Below are positions 36,605-44,645 of a stretch of DNA of 52,134 bases, one piece after another. The DNA is taken from contig NZ_VNHO01000017.1 in assembly GCF_008124715.1 (NCBI RefSeq), forward strand, positions 1 to 52,134, given 5' to 3'. Position 1 is the first letter of the stretch. Each line of letters starts with the position of its first letter. Position numbers and translations under genes: made by a program. The notes below the pieces were generated by a model that was given only the letters and a program-made list of their open reading frames with translations, searched no databases and was not told where the DNA came from. The stretch is from Thermosediminibacter litoriperuensis (GTDB taxonomy: Bacteria; Bacillota; Thermosediminibacteria; Thermosediminibacterales; Thermosediminibacteraceae).

Positions 36605-37741
36605 ATGAGGAAATTAAGGAAAACGGCGGGTTTTCTCTCGGTGATCCTGGTATTGGCTCTGTTCACCGTTTCATCCGGTGCGGCCGGCGCCGATACCGGT
36701 GATGTTTTAACCCTGTCCCTTGAGGAAGCGGTGGAGCTTGCACTGAAGAACAACCCGGCGGTGGGGCTTGCGCAGCTGGGAGTGGAAAAGGCCGAGCTGA
36801 AGAAGAAGGAGCTGCGGTATCAGGAAAAGAAGGTTGAGGAGAAGGAAGAAGCGTACGGGACCAACCTTAAGGATTTCGATTACGAGTATGGGATGGAGCT
36901 TGGCAAAAAGGCTGCGGATATGGAGCTGAAGCTGGCAGAGCTCGGGGTGGAGGCGACCGGAAGGAGCATCCGGTTCGGTGTCGAGGCGGCGTATTACGCG
37001 GCGCTGGCCGCCCGCGACAGGCTCCAGATCGCCGGGGACAGCCTGAAGAGAGCCATGGAAATGGAAAGGATTGCAAAGGCTCTGTACGAAAGCGGATCGG
37101 CGGCCAAAAAGGACCTCCTGGACGCCAGGGTAAAGGTAGCTACGGCCGAAGCCGAGCTTAAAAAGGCGGAGGCCGAGAAGGAAAAAGCGTATATAGATCT
37201 GAAAAAGCTTTTAAAAGTGGACATGGAAAGAGGAATAGAACTTTCGGAGGCCCTTGAGTTCAAAGCGGCGGATAAGGAAATCAGCCTGGAAGAGCTGCTT
37301 TTGCAGGCCAGGGAAAGGAGGATCGACCTCGTTCAGGCCCGGGAGCAGCTGGAACTGGTCCGGCTGGATTTCGACATGACAAAAAGGGTTTATCCCTCCA
37401 ATACTTTCAAATACAAGGAGAAGGAGTACGCCTTGAAGGAGGCGGAGCTGAACTATGAAGAGGCCCTTAGCCGCGTGGAGCAGGAAGTGAGGAAGGCCTA
37501 CCTGGATTACACAGCGGCGGCGGCCAGCATCCCGGTGCTCGACAGGTCTTTAGAAATGGCAGAGGAGAGTTACCGCCTTGCGAAGCTCAGCTACGAGGCG
37601 GGGCTCATAAGAGGTGTGGACCTGATGCAGGCGGAGGAAGCCTTAAAACAGGCGAAGCTTCAGAGGGCCCAGGTCATCTACGCCTATAACCTGGCCGCGT
37701 TAAACCTGGATAATGTGGTATACATGAGCGTCAACCGGTAG
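36605..37741 (+). CDS. TolC-family-like exported coiled-coil protein
   Basis: A 378-residue exported protein with signal peptide ('FLSVILVLALFTVSSGAAGA'). The opening 'LSLEEAVELALKNNPAV' is the standard start of TolC/OEP proteins, and two long alpha-helical hairpins follow (about 55-200 and 235-370; 'YRLAKLSYEAGLIRGVDLMQ' is typical). The places where TolC has beta-strands crossing an outer membrane are short and highly charged here ('EAYGTNLKDFDYEYG', 'MTKRVYPSNTFKYKEKEYA'). It may therefore form a helical channel or scaffold in the cell wall rather than an outer-membrane barrel. Seven bases after the pump gene; same operon. Confidence 0.85.
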   Translation: MRKLRKTAGFLSVILVLALFTVSSGAAGADTGDVLTLSLEEAVELALKNNPAVGLAQLGVEKAELKKKELRYQEKKVEEKEEAYGTNLKDFDYEYGMELGKKAADMELKLAELGVEATGRSIRFGVEAAYYAALAARDRLQIAGDSLKRAMEMERIAKALYESGSAAKKDLLDARVKVATAEAELKKAEAEKEKAYIDLKKLLKVDMERGIELSEALEFKAADKEISLEELLLQARERRIDLVQAREQLELVRLDFDMTKRVYPSNTFKYKEKEYALKEAELNYEEALSRVEQEVRKAYLDYTAAAASIPVLDRSLEMAEESYRLAKLSYEAGLIRGVDLMQAEEALKQAKLQRAQVIYAYNLAALNLDNVVYMSVNR

Positions 37742-37768
37742 GTCTGAAAGAGGGGTGAAAGAAGGGAG

Positions 37769-38383
37769 ATGGGTAAGGAAGACATCGGTACTGACCGGAA
37801 GAGGGAGCGCTACGAGTCCATAATCAAGGCCGCCGGGGAGCTTTTTACCCGGAAGGGTTTTCACGATACGAAGATGGAGGAAATCGCCGAACTGGCGGGT
37901 ATCGGGAAGGGAACGGTGTATGAATATTTCCGCAGCAAAAAGGATCTTTTTTTCGATGTGATAAAGTACTGCACTTCAAACTTTCTTGACGACTTTAAAT
38001 CCGCAGCGGCAAAAGGTAAAGACTACCGCGAAAGGCTGGACAACGCCCTGAGCGTACTCATAAGGTATTTCCAGGAGTCATCGAATTTTTTCAAGCTGCT
38101 GATAAAAGATCACAGAGAGATAGATGAAAAGCTTTATGAATGGCTGGTAAATGTAAAGATAATCACCGCGAAGATTGTCCAGGATATCCTGGAAGAAGGC
38201 ATGAAAGCGGGGGAATTAAAGCCCGTAATGCCGGTAATCCCAGCTTTGATGCTGCTGGAATCATGCCGCCTGGTGCTTTTCAGGGAGCTTTTTAAGGAGG
38301 ACGAGTATGACCCGGAAAGTATAAAGGTGATGGTCATCGATATTGTCCTGAACGGTATCAGGGTAAATGGCAGTCGAACATAG
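37769..38383 (+). CDS. TetR/AcrR-family repressor
   Basis: A 204-residue regulator. The N-terminal helix-turn-helix at about 14-60 reads 'IIKAAGELFTRKGFHDTKME' and 'IAELAGIGKGTVYEYFRSKK', close to the AcrR consensus. The ligand-binding C-terminal domain is divergent. It is the fourth gene of the RND operon and very likely binds the palindrome at 32212-32227. The AGGGAG next to the ATG is too close, so initiation may use the GAGGGG 13-18 bases upstream. A terminator-like hairpin follows. Confidence 0.93.
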   Translation: MGKEDIGTDRKRERYESIIKAAGELFTRKGFHDTKMEEIAELAGIGKGTVYEYFRSKKDLFFDVIKYCTSNFLDDFKSAAAKGKDYRERLDNALSVLIRYFQESSNFFKLLIKDHREIDEKLYEWLVNVKIITAKIVQDILEEGMKAGELKPVMPVIPALMLLESCRLVLFRELFKEDEYDPESIKVMVIDIVLNGIRVNGSRT

Positions 38384-38438
38384 GCCGGCGGCAGGTGTTT
38401 TACAATAATAATGATTTTACAGTAGAATCAAAATTGTA

Positions 38439-38488
38439 TTGATTTTGCCCCGGGCATCTGATAGGATGTTGTCGGGGCTATTTTTTTT
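38439..38488 (+). terminator. Terminator of the RND operon, overlapping a possible promoter
   Basis: GCCCCG (38447-38452) pairs with CGGGGC (38473-38478), extended by CATC/GATG, followed by eight Ts at 38481-38488. TTGATT (38439-38444) and TAGGAT (38462-38467) with a 17-base spacer overlap it and could be the promoter of the next ABC operon. Confidence 0.6.
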
Positions 38489-38535
38489 ATCCAAATAATG
38501 GAGTGGAAGTAAACGGCTAATAAGGGGGTGATTTT

Positions 38536-39222
38536 TTGCCGCTGATAGAACTCAGAGGCATAACCAGGTGGTACAGAAACGGCAGGGTGGTTATAAACGC
38601 CCTTAGCGATATAGACCTGGCGGTGGGAAAGGGCGAATTCGTCACGATAATGGGCCCTTCGGGCTCGGGGAAGTCCACGCTGCTGAACATAATAGGCTGT
38701 CTTGACAGGCCTTCCGGGGGCGAGTACATACTCGACGGCATGAGGGTTGAAAGATTAAGCGACGATAAACTCTCCGAAATAAGGAACCGTTATATAGGTT
38801 TCGTGTTTCAGAGCTTTCACCTGCTGCCGGGCCTGGACGCCATGGGAAACGCGGAGCTTCCCCTCATATACAGGGGCGTTGGTGCGGCGGAAAGGAGAAG
38901 GCGCGTAAGGCAAGCCCTTGAGGCCGTAGGGCTTTCAGACCGGATTCACCACAAGCCCTCCGAGCTTTCCGGCGGGGAACAGCAGAGGGTGGCGATTGCG
39001 AGAGCCCTGGCCCAGGAACCGCTGCTCATCCTGGCCGACGAGCCCACCGGTGCCCTGGATTCAAAAACGGGCCGGACGATCATGGAGCTGTTCCGGAAGC
39101 TTAACGCGGAAAGGGGCATCACGATTATAATGGTTACCCATGACCGGGACATGGCCCGCTACGGGCACCGCATTGTGAAGCTCCTGGACGGGAGGATCAA
39201 AGAAGAAGAACTGGTGGGTTGA
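38536..39222 (+). CDS. MacB/LolD-type ABC transporter ATPase (second operon)
   Basis: A 228-residue ATPase with Walker A 'GPSGSGKSTLLNIIGCLDRP', signature '[15 protein letters not shown]' and Walker B '[14 protein letters not shown]', similar to the ATPase at 29701-30381 but clearly a diverged paralogue. Start TTG at 38536 with AAGGGGGTG upstream. Followed by its adaptor and permease, so the gene order (ATPase-adaptor-permease) differs from the minus-strand operon (adaptor-ATPase-permease). Confidence 0.95.
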   Translation: MPLIELRGITRWYRNGRVVINALSDIDLAVGKGEFVTIMGPSGSGKSTLLNIIGCLDRPSGGEYILDGMRVERLSDDKLSEIRNRYIGFVFQSFHLLPGLDAMGNAELPLIYRGVGAAERRRRVRQALEAVGLSDRIHHKPSELSGGEQQRVAIARALAQEPLLILADEPTGALDSKTGRTIMELFRKLNAERGITIIMVTHDRDMARYGHRIVKLLDGRIKEEELVG

Positions 39223-39314
39223 TATAAATCGGCGGATGCCCGGTGGCTGGTCGCCGTAACCGGGGTTCTATTATAGTGGAATCGATGATTTACTGGCAAG
39301 GAGGGGTCTTTACC

Positions 39315-41045
39315 GTGTACAGAAAAATTTTAGCCGTCATTGCCGTGGTGGCTGCGGTGGTAGCCGGTGGGTTTTACGCCTTTAAAAGCCTTATGCCTCC
39401 GCCCGAAGAAACGAGCACGGGACCCGTATACTCCACGGCAAAGGTGATCAGGGGAGACATAAGCGTCGGTGTGGAAACTTCCGGCCCGCTCCACCCCAAC
39501 CGGGGCGGTGGAATAGTGGTGCCGTACAATATGGAAGGGCAGGGGGGGCCTGCGAGTTACATAATAGAGGAAGTGCTGGTGAAGGAAGGGGATGAGGTAA
39601 AGGCGGGGCAGCTTCTGGTCAGACTCAGGGCTCCAAGCCTCCAGGGGGAGATCGAGTCCCTGGAGCAGCAGCTGGAGACTGCGAAAAAGTCGCTGGCCGG
39701 CAAATTAAACGTGGAGCCCCATGAGATATACGGCGTGGACCCATCCACCGGCATAACTTTAAGGGCGCCGGAGGACGGCAGGATAATAGGCCTTACGGTA
39801 AAAGAAGGTGCGGAGATCAAGCAGGGGGATATAGTGGCCCGGGTCGTCGACGATTCCAAATTCAAGGTTACGGCGAAGCTGAACCCCGGGGAATTCGAGA
39901 TGGCGAAGGACTGCCGCAAGGCGTTTTTGAGGTTCAATCAGTTTGAGGGAGTGATCGAAGGGAGGATCACGGATATAAATACCGAGCCGGTAGTTGAGCC
40001 TTCGCCCGGCAGCGGCGGAGGGGGCGAGGGCGGCGATGCGCTGTACCAGTACGTCTATTATATGACGATAGAGGGCGATAACCCCGGACTGGTGATGCCG
40101 GGCATGACGGCGCAGGTAGGAGTAGCAAAAGGCGAAACTACCCGGCCCGACGATCCGGCGGTTCTCTGGCTGCGATTTCCGGCGCAGGTGGAAGGGTACT
40201 CCGTGGAGGAGACCATCACGAGCACCGTTGAAGCCCGGGTGACGAAGGTTCACGTCAAGGACAGGAACCGGGTAAAGAAAGGAGATGCGGTAATTTCCCT
40301 TACCGGCTCCGATGTGCGCGATATGCTGGAAGAGGAGCTGGAAAAGATCCGCGAGCTTGAGGATAAGCTCAGACGGCTTTACGGCCAGTACGAGCTTCTT
40401 GAAATCAAATCCCCCATGGACGGTGTTGTGGCCAGCATAAACGCCCAGCCCGGCAGGACCATACAGATGGGCGAGTGGTTGGGCCACATCTACAACTCCG
40501 AAGATATGCAGATGTGGGCCCAGGTGGACGACGTGGACGTGCTCATGGTGAAGCAGGGGTCTCCCGTGAAAGTGACGGTGGACGCCCTGCCGGGTAAGAC
40601 GTTTGAAGGTAAAGTGATGCACGTCGCCACCATGGGCAAGGATATGAGCGGCATCACCCGGTTTGAGGTTTCCATAAGCGTGAAGGGCACGCCGGAACTG
40701 CGGCCGGGGATGCAGGCCAGGGCGTACATAGAGGCCGGCAGCGCCAGCAACGTGCTGCTCGTGCCGGTGGAAGCCGTTTTCGAGGAGGACGGCCAGCCCA
40801 TGGTAGAGGTGCTGCAGCCCGATGGCACCACAAAGATTGTGCGCGTCGAACTGGGGCTGATGAACGATCGCCATGCGGAGATTAAAAGCGGCCTCGAAGA
40901 GGGCTGGCTGGTGGTGACCGGCAGCAGTGCCGACATACTGCCGGGGCAGCGGATTAAATCTAACGAGATCCTGCCCGGGACCGGCCAGCAGGGGAACGGT
41001 GAAGGCCAGGGTGACGGCGGCAGCCCCCAGGACAAGGGGAACTGA
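39315..41045 (+). CDS. Efflux adaptor (HlyD/MacA family), second operon, tandem modules
   Basis: A 576-residue adaptor with N-terminal anchor 'ILAVIAVVAAVVAGGFYAF'. Two lipoyl/barrel-sandwich regions are seen: one at about 75-190 ('YIIEEVLVKEGDEVKAGQLL', 'TLRAPEDGRIIGLTVKEGAE') and one at about 300-400 ('EARVTKVHVKDRNRVKKGDA', 'EIKSPMDGVVASINAQPGRT'), each with a short helical hairpin, followed by a single barrel and C-terminal domain. A Gly/Ser-rich linker ('PSPGSGGGGEGGDA') lies between modules. GTG at 39315 with AGGAGGGG; a longer frame from 39243 lacks a ribosome site. Confidence 0.88.
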   Translation: MYRKILAVIAVVAAVVAGGFYAFKSLMPPPEETSTGPVYSTAKVIRGDISVGVETSGPLHPNRGGGIVVPYNMEGQGGPASYIIEEVLVKEGDEVKAGQLLVRLRAPSLQGEIESLEQQLETAKKSLAGKLNVEPHEIYGVDPSTGITLRAPEDGRIIGLTVKEGAEIKQGDIVARVVDDSKFKVTAKLNPGEFEMAKDCRKAFLRFNQFEGVIEGRITDINTEPVVEPSPGSGGGGEGGDALYQYVYYMTIEGDNPGLVMPGMTAQVGVAKGETTRPDDPAVLWLRFPAQVEGYSVEETITSTVEARVTKVHVKDRNRVKKGDAVISLTGSDVRDMLEEELEKIRELEDKLRRLYGQYELLEIKSPMDGVVASINAQPGRTIQMGEWLGHIYNSEDMQMWAQVDDVDVLMVKQGSPVKVTVDALPGKTFEGKVMHVATMGKDMSGITRFEVSISVKGTPELRPGMQARAYIEAGSASNVLLVPVEAVFEEDGQPMVEVLQPDGTTKIVRVELGLMNDRHAEIKSGLEEGWLVVTGSSADILPGQRIKSNEILPGTGQQGNGEGQGDGGSPQDKGN

Positions 41046-41057
41046 GGGGGGATGGCG

Positions 41058-42401
41058 GTGAGGTTTTTTGATTCGTGGCGGTCTTTCTGGGTGCGGTTCA
41101 TTTTCGGCGCTCAGATGGCGTGGCACGGGGTTGCGGTCAATCCCCTCCGCTCCGGCCTCACTATGCTGGGAGTGGCCATTGGCGTTGCGTCGGTTATAAG
41201 CCTCATGGGTATAGGTGAGGGGGCGCGCCTGGCCGTGGTGCGGCAGTTTGAGAGCCTGGGTTCCAACGTAATCGTGATAAAGGCCCACGACGCGAAGGCC
41301 GAGTTTCAGCCCGAAGAGGCCCGGGAGCTGGTGGAGAGGGTTTCCGGGCTCAGATATGCGTCCCCGGTGACCCGGACTAATGCCGTCATGAAGTGGCGAA
41401 GGGCCAGGGGACAGGTGGATATACTGGGTGTGAGCAGCGATTTCCCCCAGCTTCGCGACCATAAACTCGTATCCGGCAGGTTTTTTACTCCTTGGCATGT
41501 GGAACAGCGGTCACCGGTAGCCGTGCTGGGCTACAACATAGGTGCGGGCCTGTTGGGTGGCAGAAGTCCCGTGGGGCAGACGGTCACGCTGAACGGGCAG
41601 ACCTTCAGGATCGTGGGTGTGCTGGAGAAAAAAGGCGAAGGTCAGGGGGAAGGCATAGACGATAAAATAATAATACCGTACACTACGGCCATGAAGATAG
41701 CTGGGAAAAGGACGGTCGACGAAATATGGGTTAAAGCCGAATCGGCAAAGGCGGCGGACCTTGCAATAGCCCAGCTGGGGCGAATTTACAGGAGAAAGCT
41801 GGGGCTTGACAACAAAGCCCCGGTTCCCACCGGCGGGGAGCAGAAGCAGGGAGAAACGCCCGGCGAAGGGCCCGGAACGGGAAAACCGGTGGAACCCAAG
41901 CCCGCTCCGGCCCCCGAAACCCCCGGGAAAGACAGCACGCCGGGCCTGGAACTTGGCAAGGACATAATTACAATTACCAATCTCAATACGCTGGTAGAAG
42001 AGGCCGATAAGGCCAACAGGGTCATGACACTGCTTTTAGGGGGAATAGCTGCGGTATCCCTGCTGGTAGGAGGCCTCGGCATAATGAACATAATGCTGGT
42101 GGCGGTAACCGAGAGGACCGGCGAGATAGGCGTGAGGAGAGCGCTGGGGGCCAAGCGCTCCGACCTTCTGATGCAGTTCCTGCTGGAGGCCCTTTACCTG
42201 AGCGGCATGGGAGCGGCGGCTGGCACCGCCGCGGGATTATGGGGCGTGGGCATATTCAACCGGTACGGACTCACCGCCGTCGTCAGCCTGGAGGCGGTGA
42301 AAGTCGCGGTGCTGGTGGCCCTGGGGTGCGGCCTGCTTTTCGGCGTGTATCCGGCGTGGACCGCCGCCTCGGTGCCGCCCGTGGAAGCCCTGCGACGATA
42401 A
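41058..42401 (+). CDS. MacB/FtsX-type ABC permease with Pro/Gly-rich insert
   Basis: A 447-residue permease: N-terminal helix ('RSGLTMLGVAIGVASVISLM'), MacB_PCD domain (about 50-250), then a low-complexity Pro/Gly/Glu insert at about 255-300 ('GETPGEGPGTGKPVEPKPAP') just before the FtsX helices ('AVSLLVGGLGIMNIMLVAV', 'RTGEIGVRRALGAKRSDLLM'). The insert is absent from the paralogue at 28524-29699. GTG at 41058 is six bases from AGGGGGG; an ATG at 41052 abuts the site. Last gene of the operon. Confidence 0.92.
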   Translation: MRFFDSWRSFWVRFIFGAQMAWHGVAVNPLRSGLTMLGVAIGVASVISLMGIGEGARLAVVRQFESLGSNVIVIKAHDAKAEFQPEEARELVERVSGLRYASPVTRTNAVMKWRRARGQVDILGVSSDFPQLRDHKLVSGRFFTPWHVEQRSPVAVLGYNIGAGLLGGRSPVGQTVTLNGQTFRIVGVLEKKGEGQGEGIDDKIIIPYTTAMKIAGKRTVDEIWVKAESAKAADLAIAQLGRIYRRKLGLDNKAPVPTGGEQKQGETPGEGPGTGKPVEPKPAPAPETPGKDSTPGLELGKDIITITNLNTLVEEADKANRVMTLLLGGIAAVSLLVGGLGIMNIMLVAVTERTGEIGVRRALGAKRSDLLMQFLLEALYLSGMGAAAGTAAGLWGVGIFNRYGLTAVVSLEAVKVAVLVALGCGLLFGVYPAWTAASVPPVEALRR

Positions 42402-42423
42402 AAAGAGCTCCTTTACGGAGCTT
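42401..42423 (-). terminator. Hairpin between ABC permease and nucleotidyltransferase fragment
   Basis: AGCTCC (42406-42411) pairs with GGAGCT (42417-42422). On the minus strand it is followed by CTTTTTA, so it mainly suits the truncated minus-strand gene; on the plus strand it sits four bases after the permease stop without a T-run. Confidence 0.5.
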
Positions 42424-42593
42424 ACCGCACCGGGTACCAGTATTATACCCAAATCTATGTCGCTGTCAGTCCTCATCTTATCAAGTGCAGAGCCAAAAAG
42501 ATATACCCCCGCAATTTCGGTGAATTGGCCGAGCTTTTCTGCTATAAAGACTTCCAACTTACCCCTGTCAATTTGAATCAGGTCCGATGGCAT
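42423..42593 (-). pseudogene. Truncated MNT-type nucleotidyltransferase (toxin/antitoxin fragment)
   Basis: A minus-strand ATG at 42593 with AAGGAAG upstream opens about 57 codons that match the start of minimal nucleotidyltransferases: 'FTEIAGVYLFGSALDKMRTD' with the GSxxxxxxxxDSDID active-site motif ('SDIDLGIILVP'). After residue 57 the frame runs into the terminator hairpin and the antisense of the ABC permease, so the C-terminal half has been lost. MNT proteins usually pair with HEPN toxins; no partner is left. Confidence 0.7.
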
Positions 42594-42684
42594 TTTGTCA
42601 CTTCCTTTTGGTTGCTATTGAAAACTCCTTAATAAAATTCTATTACAAGAAATAAGTAAGAATTTATAAGTGTATCCCCGCACA

Positions 42685-42714
42685 TTGACTTAAGAAAGAC
42701 CCGTTTGTTAGAAT
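42685..42714 (+). promoter_or_regulatory. Promoter of the PlsY-NodB gene
   Basis: TTGACT at 42685-42690 and TAGAAT at 42709-42714 with an 18-base spacer, about 88 bases before the ATG. Confidence 0.6.
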
Positions 42715-42801
42715 ATTGTGGGCGCTGCATAATTTTAACTCAGCAAAGAGCGGAGCATGCGCTGAGGGAAAAACATATAAATACAAAAAGGGGAAGATTT
42801 T

Positions 42802-44058
42802 ATGGCGCAGCTCTGGCTTTCGGGTATAATCTCATACTTCATCGGTAGTTTTTTCGTGATAAAGGACCGCCCAGTGGGCCATATTCTGGATTTTTCAAAA
42901 GGATATCTCACCATGTGGCTGGCTGGTATGTACCTCCCCTCCGGGGTTTCCTATCTTCTCGCCTCGGGTGGGGTGCTGATAGGCCACACCCGGCCGCTTT
43001 TTTATAAATTCAACGGGGATACTACGGAGGCCCTGGCGCTTGGAGTGATCACCTTCATGTCGCCGCCTTTCGGGCTTATCATACTGTTTTTCTTCCTGCT
43101 CCTAAAATTTCTCTTTAACGATTATGACAGTGCGGTTTTCGCCACTTCCTTTTTAATCCCTGTTTTAGCCTTAAAATTTTTCAGGAGCGATTCTTATATA
43201 ATAATATCGCTTCTAATATTCGGCAGCCTGGCCGTGCAGTTCTGGCCGCCTGCCTTTGAAAAACGGCTGAAACCTGCCATTTTTACCCGAGCGGCCTTCG
43301 CTTCCCTGCTGCTCTTTTTACTGTTGCTGTTTTATTTTAACAAATACGTATACAAGGGTTTCGGCGTGCAGAGGGATATAATCCGGCATGGACCGTGGCA
43401 GTTTAAATATGTGGCCATCACCTTCGACGACGGCCCGGACCCCGTATACACTCTCCAGATATTAGACATATTAAAAGAAAAGGGCGTCCCTGCCACCTTT
43501 TTTCTGATCGGAAAGAATGCGGAACAGTACCCCGAGATCGCCAGAAGAATAGTGAAGGAGGGGCATTCCATAGGCAACCACACCTATTCCCACCGGAGCC
43601 TCATACCGCTTTCTGCTAGGGCAACCCGGGAGGAGATAAAAAAAGCCGAAGAAGCCATAAAAAAGGCGACCGGCGTAAGGGCTACACTTTTCAGGCCGCC
43701 CAGGGGCGTCTATTCGGCCTACGCCAGGAAGTTTTTGAAGGAAGAGCGGTACACGATGGTGCTGTGGGACGTGTCCGCTATGGATTGGGCTGAGCTGCCG
43801 CCCAACAATATAGTTTCCTATGTGGTCAACCGGGTGAAGCCGGGGTCGATAATTCTGTTTCACGACAGCGGGGACCTGGTGACCTTTAAAGGCGGTGACA
43901 GGACGAGCACCGTCATGGCCCTTCCGGTTGTAATCGATGAGCTGAGGGCCCGGGGTTACGAATTCGTGACTGTGGACCAGATGATCTTTCTGGCGGAATT
44001 GATGAGGACGGAGGAGCAGGTTGATGAAAATAATAGCGGCGGAGATCAAACACATTGA
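42802..44058 (+). CDS. Fusion of PlsY-like membrane domain and NodB polysaccharide deacetylase
   Basis: A 418-residue membrane protein. Residues 1-190 have about six hydrophobic segments and follow the outline of PlsY glycerol-phosphate acyltransferase: 'ISYFIGSFFV', 'GHILDFSKGYLTMWLAG', 'GVLIGHTRPLFYKFNGDTTE' and a late 'LIFGSLAVQFWP'. The PlsY catalytic GSGNxGxTN and GGKG motifs are missing, so this half is probably not an acyltransferase. Residues about 205-400 are a complete NodB domain: 'VAITFDDGPDP', 'HSIGNHTYSHRSL', 'LFRPPRGVYS', 'IILFHDSGD'. It likely removes N-acetyl groups from wall glycan outside the membrane. AAAAGGGG precedes the ATG. It overlaps the GNAT gene by 35 bases. Confidence 0.85.
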   Translation: MAQLWLSGIISYFIGSFFVIKDRPVGHILDFSKGYLTMWLAGMYLPSGVSYLLASGGVLIGHTRPLFYKFNGDTTEALALGVITFMSPPFGLIILFFFLLLKFLFNDYDSAVFATSFLIPVLALKFFRSDSYIIISLLIFGSLAVQFWPPAFEKRLKPAIFTRAAFASLLLFLLLLFYFNKYVYKGFGVQRDIIRHGPWQFKYVAITFDDGPDPVYTLQILDILKEKGVPATFFLIGKNAEQYPEIARRIVKEGHSIGNHTYSHRSLIPLSARATREEIKKAEEAIKKATGVRATLFRPPRGVYSAYARKFLKEERYTMVLWDVSAMDWAELPPNNIVSYVVNRVKPGSIILFHDSGDLVTFKGGDRTSTVMALPVVIDELRARGYEFVTVDQMIFLAELMRTEEQVDENNSGGDQTH

Positions 44059-44635
44059 GGCCGTGGTGGACATATTCTGCGCGGCGTTCAGCAGGAGCAT
44101 AATGTTTTTCACGCCTTTGAACTCTGCCGTTAAAAGGGCGTTTCGCGACTTTTTTATGCTTCTGCGGGATACCTTCAACGGTGGGTTCATGGTGGCCGTC
44201 GACGGCAACGAGGTCTGCGGCTATATAGTTATGGCCGACGACATAAAAAGGCTCTGGCTGAGGGCAATCTTTTCCGGATTTCTCTTCAAGATATTCTTAA
44301 AGGCCATCGGCGGGATATACGGTGTGGGTTTATCGACGATATACAGAGTGGTGAAGAATAAGCTGTGTTACATGAAGTTCGAGGTCACTACCAGGCCCTC
44401 CGCCCAGCTGCTCTCCATAGCCGTCGCCCCCGAGCACCACGGCCGGGGGATTGGGAAAAAGCTGCTGGAGGCGGGTTTAAAATACATGGCTTCTCTTGGT
44501 GTCAGGAGGGTCAAGCTGGAGGTAAGGCCCGACAACGCTCCGGCCGTGAGGATCTACGAAAAGTACGGCTTCAAACCGGCCGGAAAAACCAGGGACCTTC
44601 AGGGAGATTGGCTGATAATGGTAAAGGAGCTATAA
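44024..44635 (+). CDS. GNAT-family N-acetyltransferase
   Basis: A 203-residue protein with a C-terminal GNAT core: 'LLSIAVAPEHHGRGIGKKLL' carries the acetyl-CoA pyrophosphate-binding R/Q-x-x-G-x-G/A loop (HGRGIG), and 'VRPDNAPAVRIYEKYGFKPA' is motif B. Residues about 75-105 are hydrophobic ('LWLRAIFSGFLFKIFLKAIG'), as in a subset of GNATs. ATG at 44024 with AGGAG at 44012-44016; a TTG precedes it directly. It is translationally coupled to the deacetylase by a 35-base overlap; an acetylated wall or lipid substrate is a guess. Confidence 0.88.
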   Translation: MKIIAAEIKHIEAVVDIFCAAFSRSIMFFTPLNSAVKRAFRDFFMLLRDTFNGGFMVAVDGNEVCGYIVMADDIKRLWLRAIFSGFLFKIFLKAIGGIYGVGLSTIYRVVKNKLCYMKFEVTTRPSAQLLSIAVAPEHHGRGIGKKLLEAGLKYMASLGVRRVKLEVRPDNAPAVRIYEKYGFKPAGKTRDLQGDWLIMVKEL

Positions 44636-44645
44636 AAGGGTTAAT

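Noticed and set aside
39759-41498. Minus-strand frame of 579 codons opposite the adaptor and permease genes
   Set aside because: It spans two genes with clear domains on the plus strand; its sequence is His/Gly/Leu-rich low-information shadow coding.
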